Origin: Magnetococcales bacterium
GTDB lineage: Bacteria; Pseudomonadota; Magnetococcia; Magnetococcales; Magnetaquicoccaceae
Direction of reading: 5' to 3'
Assembly: GCA_015231915.1 (NCBI GenBank)
Contig: JADGAR010000012.1
Location: 20,099-84,098, forward strand
DNA length: 64,000 bases
The position numbers and the translations under genes were made by a program. Under the pieces are notes generated by a model. That model saw nothing but the letters and a program-made list of their open reading frames with translations, did not search any database and was not told where the DNA came from. Positions 17,598-24,362 of the stretch are shown here, one piece after another. Positions within the stretch are counted from its first letter, which is position 1. Each line of letters opens with the position of its first letter.

Positions 17598-17873
17598 ATG
17601 ATGTCCCGCCCGTCAACCGACGCGCCGTCTTCTGGCGTCGATTGTCTCAAATGCCGTCATTTTCAGGTCACCTGGGAGCCGGATTTTCCGCGCGGTTGCC
17701 GGGCCATGGGGTTCAAGACCGCCTTGTGGCCCTGGCAGGAGGTGTTGCGGAGTTCCGGCGAACCCTGTCTCAGGTTCGAGCCAAAGCCCGTCAATCATCG
17801 CCAGGAGCCATCCCGTCCGGCCAGGGAGGGGTCGTTGCCGCCGGTTTCCGGGGGTTTTTCCCGCAAGGTTTGA
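17598..17873 (+). CDS. Small Cys-motif protein
   Basis: A 91-residue protein whose core is CLKCRHFQVTWEPDFPRGC, then GFKTALWPWQEVLRSSGEPC. Four cysteines (C-x2-C, C, C) in this arrangement, with TW and GFK between, recall a small uncharacterised proteobacterial family that I cannot name with certainty; metal binding is plausible. It starts 12 bases after the preceding stop, so it may be co-transcribed with it. The C-terminal third is low in complexity and probably unstructured. Confidence 0.55.
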   Translation: MMSRPSTDAPSSGVDCLKCRHFQVTWEPDFPRGCRAMGFKTALWPWQEVLRSSGEPCLRFEPKPVNHRQEPSRPAREGSLPPVSGGFSRKV

Positions 17874-17910
17874 GACAAACCGGCGATGGCTTGTGTGTAA
17901 CAAGAATAAA

Positions 17911-17926
17911 TGGCATTAATTTTGCT
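17911..17926 (+). promoter_or_regulatory. Sigma-54 promoter (-24/-12)
   Basis: TGGCATTAATTTTGCT: GG-N10-GC spacing is exact and the -12 box TTGCT is perfect. It lies 54 bases before the ATG of the next gene. Confidence 0.68.
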
Positions 17927-17980
17927 TGAATTCAACGGACATCACCACTGCCCAGTCGGAGACCCGGAGGGAACAAGAAA

Positions 17981-18550
17981 ATGCAAGCCATTGAAATTCA
18001 GGCTGATATCACGCAGGAAGGGCAGATTTTTCTGCCACCCCCCTATCGCGATCTCTATGGACGACAGGCGCGCATGATCCTGTTGTTCGATGAAATGACG
18101 ACTGGCCCCGCAGAGGAAACGGAGCGAGGCAAGCCGCGCCCCTCCCACCCGAGGCCTGCCCATCCGGTCGATCCCTCCCGGGTGGCCGGGTCCGCCCAGG
18201 GGGTGCAGGAGATGCTGACGCAAAAACTGCGCGACGCCCTGCCCGGTCTGTTGGCGGTCTATCTGGCAAGGCGCCCAGCGCAGGGAGCGGAGGACGAAAC
18301 CATGGAACTGGCCGTGTTGCTGGAAGGGTTTGCCGACCCCGTGGTGCTGTGGTCCCTGGCCGACGACCTGAGCGCCCTGGCAGGCGGCACGGTGATCCCG
18401 CTGGATCTGCGCAACGTCCCCACCATCCGGCAACATCATGTCATCACCACCGGCGAACGGCTGTGGGGCGTCGAACCGCAGGCCGGAATGTTCGAGTGTT
18501 TCGTGTTGAGCGAAGACAATACCTTCGGAGAAATGTCGACCGCCTGCTGA
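17981..18550 (+). CDS. AbrB-like N-terminus fused to a degenerate nucleotidyltransferase-like domain
   Basis: A 189-residue protein with a strong GGAGGGAAC ribosome-binding site. Residues 1-38 (IEIQADITQEGQIFLPPPYR) look like a swapped-hairpin AbrB-type segment. After a Pro-rich linker, residues 75-180 follow the pattern of MntA-type minimal nucleotidyltransferases: LAVLLEGF, then VIPLDLRNVPTIRQHHVI and TTGERLW. The catalytic GS and DxD positions are lost (LARRPAQG and ETMELAVLL instead), so it is probably not an active transferase. No HEPN partner follows. Expression is likely sigma-54-dependent. The domain reading is inference from motif spacing only. Confidence 0.5.
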   Translation: MQAIEIQADITQEGQIFLPPPYRDLYGRQARMILLFDEMTTGPAEETERGKPRPSHPRPAHPVDPSRVAGSAQGVQEMLTQKLRDALPGLLAVYLARRPAQGAEDETMELAVLLEGFADPVVLWSLADDLSALAGGTVIPLDLRNVPTIRQHHVITTGERLWGVEPQAGMFECFVLSEDNTFGEMSTAC

Positions 18551-18571
18551 CCGGTCTGGCAACGGGCGGGA

Positions 18572-18799
18572 TCAAGCCAGTTTTTCGCGGATCGCCTGAC
18601 AAATGTCGTAATACGAAGTCATTCCTTCCATCTCGGCCACCGTCAGGACGATGCCGAACTCCTGCTCCAGCGCCAGACAGAGGTTGAGGTGATTGAAGGA
18701 GTCCCAGGAGGCCACGGACTCCATGGCTGTGGCGTCGTCGATCGTTTCCGGATCCAGATCCAGGATGTCAGCCATCAGTCGCTTGATTTGCTCTTCCAT
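18572..18799 (-). CDS. Acyl carrier protein
   Basis: A 75-residue acyl carrier protein with the phosphopantetheine site WDSFNHLNL (Ser at about 34), acidic helices and a full-length ACP fold. The DSFNH variant of DSL is typical of carrier proteins paired with FkbH-like enzymes, not of the fatty-acid AcpP. It is the last gene of the five-gene operon and overlaps fkbH by 32 bases, so it is a dedicated partner. It would carry a glyceryl or other short acyl unit. Confidence 0.85.
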   Translation of the reverse strand: MEEQIKRLMADILDLDPETIDDATAMESVASWDSFNHLNLCLALEQEFGIVLTVAEMEGMTSYYDICQAIREKLA

Positions 18800-20675
18800 G
18801 CTCTTCTCCGGTCAGGGTAAACCACGGGGGCATCTCCACCACCCCGGTCGCGAACTCCAACACCCACACGCTCTCCGTCAGGGTGTCGGAACGCAGGGCA
18901 AAGCCATGCTTTTCGTACATCAAACGGGCCGGCAGGTTCTTGGGGGTCGGAATCACACGACCAAGCACCCCTGCAAGTCCCAGGTCACGCGCCTTCCGGC
19001 ATAAGGTGGCGAGCATCGCGGTTTCCACAGTGCGACCGATGACCCGGCAACTGAGCAGAAAGGTCTCCACCTCCAGAAGTGGCTCATGGCGCGCTCCCTT
19101 TGCCATCATCACCCCCACGATGCCATTATCGCCGAAACGGTCCTCCACGCGCACGGTAAAAAGTGACCAGGCAGGATCCTCCATGCGTTGCGCCAACTCT
19201 TCTTCGCGAAAGCGCAGGGTTGTCAGATTGAATTGATTGGTCTTTTGGGTCAACTGGGCGGCGCGGGGCAGGGTGGCTGGGGTCAGGGGGGCAATGGTCA
19301 GGCGCATTTCCAAAGAGTGATAGAACCCCTCCAGCGAGCCGCTGGCCGCCTGGAGCGCATCGATCTGCGCCTTTTGCCAATAGAGATCGCCACGCTTGCG
19401 ATCCTCGGCAGAGAGTTGCAGCGTGTCGAACCAGCCGTCGTCGAGCAGGCGATCCACCGCCTCCTCGGGTTGGGCGGGGAAAGGGATCACGGTCACCATG
19501 GGCAGCGCGGCCCGCACCTGGGCGCACTCCATGGGACTGTCATCCAGGAAGACCATGTGCTCCAGGCCGATGTTCAGGCGTCTGGCGATGGCCAAAAGCG
19601 ATGCGGGTTTCGGCTGCCAGTGGACCTCCATGGCGACGAAGTGCTCCTTGCGCACCACCATGGCCGGATGCGCACGGAACAGCTCCTCCACCTCCTCGGG
19701 ATTGTTCTTGCTGGCGATGGCCAGCAGGATGCCCCGTGCCCGCAGCCGCAACAGGGTGCGTTGCAGGGCGACGTAGGCGTTGCCCGGATAGTCGGACCCC
19801 AGCCGGATGCCGTGGGGACCGTCTTCGCCCAGAATGCCTCCCCACAGGGTGTTGTCCAGATCCACCACCAGACATTTTCGGCTCAGACCCACCGAGGCGC
19901 GCAGAAATTTCAGGTACTCCGCCGCCAGAAGGGGGAGCATGCGCTGGGCAATCGGCGCCCTGGCCATGCAGGCCATGCGCAGGTCATGCCAGTGCTGCGC
20001 GCCGTGGCGGGTCACCAGACCGGCGTAATCCACCACGTGACATCCCCGGAAACGCCTGGCAAGCTCCAGCAGGGCGGAATTGACCGCATGCACCACCTCC
20101 CGTTCGCCGCAGGGGGGGAGGTGGCCGTCCAGGATGCCCAGCAGGGGGTGACGGGGCGGTTCGAGGTTGTGCAGCAGCAACAAGGCGTTCGACTGTTTGC
20201 GCAGGGCGAAGATCAGGGGTTCCACCGCGCCCAAAGCCTGTTCCACCAGGGCGCTCATGTCGCTGCCTTCCAGGGAGTGGTTCTCCCCGTAGAGGGCGGG
20301 CAGCAACCGTTCCCCCTCGATGGCCAGGATCACCACGTCGGGCCGGAAGGCGTACAGGCCGCTGTTCGGGTCGATCAGTTCCTGGTGGTACTGGGCGAAG
20401 CCGGAACGGTACGGCAGGATGCGCAGGCCATTGGCCATGCCCAGGGCCAGCAGGGGATCCAGGATGAATTCGATGGAAAAGGAGGCGAGCAAGGCGACCC
20501 GCAGGGGGATCAGGCCCAGTTCCTCGTCCGCCAGCGACTCCATCTGGCGGCGCACCATGCGCCAGCGTCCCCCGTCGCGGCTTTCGTTCAGGTAGGCCAG
20601 GGCGGCGTTCCGGGTGGCATGACTTTCCCGGCGTTGCAGACATGACAGGAAATGTTCGCGCAGGTCAGCGGTCAT
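18768..20675 (-). CDS. FkbH-like protein (HAD phosphatase plus GNAT-like domain)
   Basis: A 635-residue protein. The N-terminal 260 residues match the FkbH N-terminal region with SGNH-like features (RVALLASFSIEFI), the middle has the HAD motif VVDLDNTLWGGILGEDG and FLDDSPMECAQVR, and the C-terminal part has a GNAT-like fold (LTQKTNQFNLTTLR, VRVEDRFGDNGIVGV). FkbH enzymes take 1,3-bisphosphoglycerate, remove phosphate and load glyceryl onto an acyl carrier protein. The adjacent ACP gene supports this. The start overlaps the AAC(3)-like gene by 11 bases. Confidence 0.85.
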   Translation of the reverse strand: MTADLREHFLSCLQRRESHATRNAALAYLNESRDGGRWRMVRRQMESLADEELGLIPLRVALLASFSIEFILDPLLALGMANGLRILPYRSGFAQYHQELIDPNSGLYAFRPDVVILAIEGERLLPALYGENHSLEGSDMSALVEQALGAVEPLIFALRKQSNALLLLHNLEPPRHPLLGILDGHLPPCGEREVVHAVNSALLELARRFRGCHVVDYAGLVTRHGAQHWHDLRMACMARAPIAQRMLPLLAAEYLKFLRASVGLSRKCLVVDLDNTLWGGILGEDGPHGIRLGSDYPGNAYVALQRTLLRLRARGILLAIASKNNPEEVEELFRAHPAMVVRKEHFVAMEVHWQPKPASLLAIARRLNIGLEHMVFLDDSPMECAQVRAALPMVTVIPFPAQPEEAVDRLLDDGWFDTLQLSAEDRKRGDLYWQKAQIDALQAASGSLEGFYHSLEMRLTIAPLTPATLPRAAQLTQKTNQFNLTTLRFREEELAQRMEDPAWSLFTVRVEDRFGDNGIVGVMMAKGARHEPLLEVETFLLSCRVIGRTVETAMLATLCRKARDLGLAGVLGRVIPTPKNLPARLMYEKHGFALRSDTLTESVWVLEFATGVVEMPPWFTLTGEEHGRANQATDG

Positions 20676-21513
20676 AGCAGTACTCCCCTGCCGCCGCCAT
20701 GTCCGTCAGGGCATTCAGCACGTCACGGGCGTTGAGCAGCAGCAGTTCCCCGGTGCCCAGCCGGATTTGCCGCCAGCCCTCCCGGCGGGATCGCAGCCTG
20801 GGCACGACACGGGCGATCCTGCGGCGTCGGGAGAGTTCCGGATCGAAGAGGCGGGTGGTGGTGGTCACGGTCTCCCCCGAGGCGTTGCGAAAGACCAGGC
20901 TGAAGGTTTCCCGGGTAAAGGGCGAGACCGGCAGGCGTGGTTCCAGTAGCTCTTCCACGGTATGAAAAAAGGTCATGGAAGCGATCCCCGCACCCAGAAA
21001 CAGAATCTTGCCATCGGCTTCCAGAAGTTTGGCATAGGGGGAGCCGCGACCGCAAGGGGTGGTGCAGGTGGCGTGGTCGCGGGCGAACTCTGCGGCCCGA
21101 CCGCCCCAGATGGCCGTGGCATGGGTGGGGTGGGGGCTGCGGATCACCCCTGGTGAACGGCGGAACAGTTCGGTGAGCAGGCCGGAGCGGGAGGGGGTGC
21201 GGTTGAGGTCGAAGGTGACTCCGGAGCGCACCCACTCCAGGGCGCTGCCGGGAAAGGGGAGGGTGGGCATGAGCAGGACCCCCTCCTCGCCGACGCTCTC
21301 ACGCAAGACGGTCAGGATGTCGGTCTGTTTGCCGGTGAAGCACTCCAGCCGATCCAGTGCGGAGTGGACCAGCAGGGCATCGCCTGGTCGGATCCCCAGG
21401 TCGTGCAGCGCACGGCGCAGCGTCTCGGGACCGAAGCCGTGGCGGCGGCGCAGCCAGGCCAAACGCAGCCGTTTCCAGGTTCCCTTGAGGCGGTTTTTCC
21501 AGGCGGGCATCAT
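20665..21513 (-). CDS. AAC(3)-like N-acyltransferase
   Basis: A 282-residue protein of the aminoglycoside 3-N-acetyltransferase fold: GIRPGDALLVHSALDRL, VLLMPTLPFPGSA, SGLLTELFRRSPGVIRSPHPTHATAIWGG and GAGIASMTFFHTVEELL. The SPHPTHA segment and later His are characteristic. Family members in polysaccharide clusters acylate amino sugars, so antibiotic resistance is not implied. ATG 21513 overlaps the previous stop (ATGATG with TGA inside). In the operon it sits between an alpha/alpha-barrel protein and FkbH, which suggests transfer of an ACP-bound acyl group onto a sugar amine. Confidence 0.8.
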   Translation of the reverse strand: MMPAWKNRLKGTWKRLRLAWLRRRHGFGPETLRRALHDLGIRPGDALLVHSALDRLECFTGKQTDILTVLRESVGEEGVLLMPTLPFPGSALEWVRSGVTFDLNRTPSRSGLLTELFRRSPGVIRSPHPTHATAIWGGRAAEFARDHATCTTPCGRGSPYAKLLEADGKILFLGAGIASMTFFHTVEELLEPRLPVSPFTRETFSLVFRNASGETVTTTTRLFDPELSRRRRIARVVPRLRSRREGWRQIRLGTGELLLLNARDVLNALTDMAAAGEYCYDR

Positions 21514-22787
21514 GGCGTTTTTGTCGCCAATCGGCTTTGGAGCAGCAGAGCGTCCAGAAGGTACTTGGTGGCCCAGTTGGGAAAACCGGCGGTCATGTAT
21601 TCGCCGAGGAGCATGGGGAACGATCCGGCCAGGGCGCCTTGCATGGGGGTGCAGGGGTAGTCGGTGACCTGCACGGCCTTGAGGAAATCGGTCAGGCGGT
21701 TGGCGGCATCCAGAAACCGGCGTTCTCCGAGGGCCTGGTAGAGCCGGAAACAGACTGCGGCGAGTTGCGCGTTGCCGGTCAGGCAGGAACTGAAAGAGGC
21801 GGGGGTCCAGTCGGCGTGGAAGCGGCCCGGCAGAAAGCCTTGCCGGGTGATGGCAGCGAGCATCGGCGTCATGCCGCGCGCCGCACTGGCGACCAGATCC
21901 TCCCGCCCGGCGGCCAGCCCGGTCTCCAGCAACCCTTGCAGGGTATAGCCGATGGTGTGGGTGAGGGGGGCTTCCGGACGGGTGAGGCAGTTGTGGGGGA
22001 ACCAGCCGTTGGCGGTTTGCAGATCCATGGAGGCCTGGGCGGCGCGCAGGGCGGCCTGGCAATAGGCAGGTTCATTGGTCAATTGGCCGAAGCGGTAGAG
22101 GCTCCAGGCACACAGGCAATTGTAGGTCTTGATGGGGGCGTGGGTCACGAAATGGCCGTGGGTGCGGAAATGGCCGTCGTCGCCCTGATCGCGCAGCAGA
22201 AAATCGGCGGCCTTGCGGGCCGCGGTCAGGATGAGCGGATCGGGGGTGGTTTCCAGCAGGGTGCAAAAACCGTCCAGGACCATGCCGGTATTGAAGACCG
22301 CCGGGGTTTGCCGATCCGGTGGGACAATCGGTCCCCCTTGCACCGCGCCGTCCGGCATTTGCACGGCGGCCTCCCAGCGGGCCATGGCGAGGGCCGCATC
22401 CCGGAAAGCGCCATCATTGGCATGATCGGCATAATGCACCAATGACGAAATGATATACCCGGTCGTTTCCGGGTAGGAGGGTCGCCAGGGGTCGGCCTCG
22501 CAGGGAAAGCAGCCCAGGGAGACCCCGTCGTCCGGGGTGGCGCGCCAGGCGGTGATCAGCCAGGTGGCGGCCAGGTCGGCATGATGGTCGTTGGCCCCGG
22601 AGACCAGGTGGACGGTATGGGTGAAAAAACGCCAGTGATCGCGCCAGGCCAGATCGGCGAATTCGGGCTGGAGGCCGATATTGTGCAAGCGGGTCAGGTG
22701 CTGGCGCAGGACCCAGTAATGGCGCTTCGGGGGTGCGGAGCGCCAGCGGCTGGCCAGGATGCCGGGCAGGTGGGAGTAGGAGATCAT
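21510..22787 (-). CDS. Alpha/alpha-barrel (six-hairpin-like) protein
   Basis: A 425-residue soluble protein built of repeated helical hairpins with conserved ends (GYIISSLVHYAD, FNTGMVLDGFCTLLE, YNCLCAWSLYRF, HTIGYTLQGLLETG, GNAQLAAVCFRLYQ), the pattern of the terpenoid-cyclase/six-hairpin glycosidase superfamily. It could be a sugar-processing enzyme such as a lyase, hydrolase or epimerase; I cannot choose. ATG 22787 lies 12 bases after the MaoC-SDR stop; the longer ORF upstream is a shadow of that gene. Coupled to the next gene by a 4-base overlap. Confidence 0.65.
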   Translation of the reverse strand: MISYSHLPGILASRWRSAPPKRHYWVLRQHLTRLHNIGLQPEFADLAWRDHWRFFTHTVHLVSGANDHHADLAATWLITAWRATPDDGVSLGCFPCEADPWRPSYPETTGYIISSLVHYADHANDGAFRDAALAMARWEAAVQMPDGAVQGGPIVPPDRQTPAVFNTGMVLDGFCTLLETTPDPLILTAARKAADFLLRDQGDDGHFRTHGHFVTHAPIKTYNCLCAWSLYRFGQLTNEPAYCQAALRAAQASMDLQTANGWFPHNCLTRPEAPLTHTIGYTLQGLLETGLAAGREDLVASAARGMTPMLAAITRQGFLPGRFHADWTPASFSSCLTGNAQLAAVCFRLYQALGERRFLDAANRLTDFLKAVQVTDYPCTPMQGALAGSFPMLLGEYMTAGFPNWATKYLLDALLLQSRLATKTP

Positions 22788-22798
22788 TGGCGAGAAAA

Positions 22799-24013
22799 TC
22801 AGTTCATGGTCTGACCGCCGGTGACGGGGAGGTCGATACCGGTGAGAAAGCGGGCCTCCTCGCCGAGCAGAAAGCGGATGGCTCGGGCGATCTCGTCGGG
22901 TTCGGCCAAGCGGCGCAACGGGGTGCGTGCGGCCTCGCCCTTGAAGATCCTTTCGCTGAGGTGTTCGGTGGCGGCGGTGCGCAGCAGGCCCGGAGAGACG
23001 GTGTTGACCCGGATGGCATCTTCGGCCCACTCCACGGCCAGGGCTTTGGAAAATCCCTTGAGGGCATGCTTGGCGGCGACGTAATCGGCCATGCGTGGGG
23101 GCGGGGCGTCCCAGACCACCTGGGAGAGGAGATTGACCACAGCACCTCCGGTCTGGCGCAAGTGGGGATGCGCGGCCCGGCAGAGGTGAAACACGGCCTT
23201 GAGTTGCAGGTCCAGGTGCTGCATGAAATGGGACCAGGTCAACTCATGGATGGCGCGGTGCGCGAGTTCGCCGAGGGGGGCATTGACCAGGCCGTCCAGG
23301 CGTCCCAGGCGGTCGAGGGTGGTGCGGATGAGGTGGTCCGCTGCCTCCGGGTCGCGCAAATCCGCGCCGATGGCGCATGCCGTGCCCCCCTGGTCGAGGA
23401 TGGCGCGGGTGATGCGTTCGGCGGCAGGCGCGTTCTGGTGGTAGTGAACCGCCACGGCCATGCCGCTTTCCGCCAGGAGGCGGGCGGTGGCGGAGCCGAC
23501 CCCTCCGGAGGCCCCCACCACCAGCACGGCCTTGCGGTTCGCGGCATGGGGCAGGGGAGTGGGGGGGATGGCGTCGGGGAGGGGTTCCTCGTCGCGCACC
23601 TTGACGCGGGCCAGGCCGCTCACCACGACCTGATCCTCGGCGTTGCGGATTTCCGTGGCCAGCAGCAGGGTGCGGGTAGGCGGATTGAGGCCGGTCACCC
23701 TGGCGATGGCCACGATGGGTTCCCCGGCCAGCACCGGACGGCGGAAGGCCAACTCCTGGGAGAGATAGAGGGCGTGTTTGCCCGGCAGGCGCATGCCCAC
23801 CAGATTGGAAAAGAGCGCGGCCAGCAGCATGCCGTGGACCACCCGTCCGCCGAAACCGGAGTGCCGGGCATAGGTTTCATCCATATGCAACGTGCTGAAA
23901 TCGCCGCTCAAGTCGGCGAAGCGGTCGAGGTCCTCCCGGGTGAAGGTGCGCTCCACCCGAAAGGCGTCGCCCATCCGGATACTGGCAAAAGTCGATTCTG
24001 CGGGTTGGTGCAT
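22799..24013 (-). CDS. MaoC-like hydratase fused to FabG-like SDR
   Basis: A 404-residue two-domain protein. Residues 8-150 form a MaoC hot-dog domain with the catalytic Asp and His in DFSTLHMDETYAR followed by GFGGRVVHGML. Residues 160-404 are a short-chain dehydrogenase with VVGASGGVGSATARLLAES, catalytic Ser in NLLSQ, YVAAKHAL (Tyr-x3-Lys) and the C-terminal TGGQTMN ending. Together they fit hydration and oxidoreduction of a 3-hydroxyacyl thioester, presumably on the operon's carrier protein. It is the first gene behind a good sigma-70 promoter. The fusion places two consecutive fatty-acid-type steps in one chain. Confidence 0.85.
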   Translation of the reverse strand: MHQPAESTFASIRMGDAFRVERTFTREDLDRFADLSGDFSTLHMDETYARHSGFGGRVVHGMLLAALFSNLVGMRLPGKHALYLSQELAFRRPVLAGEPIVAIARVTGLNPPTRTLLLATEIRNAEDQVVVSGLARVKVRDEEPLPDAIPPTPLPHAANRKAVLVVGASGGVGSATARLLAESGMAVAVHYHQNAPAAERITRAILDQGGTACAIGADLRDPEAADHLIRTTLDRLGRLDGLVNAPLGELAHRAIHELTWSHFMQHLDLQLKAVFHLCRAAHPHLRQTGGAVVNLLSQVVWDAPPPRMADYVAAKHALKGFSKALAVEWAEDAIRVNTVSPGLLRTAATEHLSERIFKGEAARTPLRRLAEPDEIARAIRFLLGEEARFLTGIDLPVTGGQTMN

Positions 24014-24055
24014 GTTTTGTCTCAGGCGTGGCCGATTCTGGGGATGGTTGCCGCC

Positions 24056-24084
24056 ATTTTATGCCACACGCCCGGCTTTGCCAA
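24056..24084 (-). promoter_or_regulatory. Sigma-70 promoter of the MaoC-SDR/FkbH operon
   Basis: Minus-strand TTGGCA (24079-24084), 17-base spacer, TAAAAT (24056-24061); both boxes match five of six consensus bases. The leader is about 36 bases. Confidence 0.5.
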
Positions 24085-24091
24085 CTCTATT

Positions 24092-24120
24092 TTGACGCAG
24101 GCTTCCGGTATGTTTATTGC
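24092..24120 (+). promoter_or_regulatory. Possible promoter of the 64-residue gene
   Basis: TTGACG, 17-base spacer, TATTGC. The -35 is good, the -10 weak. The distance to ATG 24168 is suitable. Confidence 0.33.
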
Positions 24121-24167
24121 AACCTGGCCGGGCATTGTCTCTTTCCCTGCCGCAGGAGGCCCAGGCC

Positions 24168-24362
24168 ATGTTCGAAATTCCCGATCTCACCCGCATCAAG
24201 CTGGATCTGCTCCGGGAGATTCCCCGCGTTTACAGCACTCTGCTGACCCGTCTCAACCGGGAGGGGGTGACGGAAAGCGACCTGCTCAACCATGTCAAGA
24301 GCGCCCAGTGGGACGGGATTCTGGAGGATTATTACGATCGTTTCATCCTGCATGCGGGATGA
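24168..24362 (+). CDS. Small hypothetical protein, 64 aa, related to the 67-residue protein at 4943
   Basis: ATG with a perfect AGGAGG 10 bases upstream; the TTG start in the track is not needed. The sequence reads MFEIPDLTRIKLDLLREI, then VYSTLLTRLNREGVTESD and GILEDYYDRFILHAG. It is helical, soluble, and shares the motif order of the 67-residue protein near the window start. It converges on the GT41 gene, overlapping its 3' end by 20 bases. Function unknown. Confidence 0.62.
   Translation: MFEIPDLTRIKLDLLREIPRVYSTLLTRLNREGVTESDLLNHVKSAQWDGILEDYYDRFILHAG

Noticed and set aside
20665-21513. AAC(3)-like gene as an antibiotic-resistance gene
   Set aside because: Its position inside an acyl/glycan operon makes a biosynthetic N-acyltransferase the better reading.
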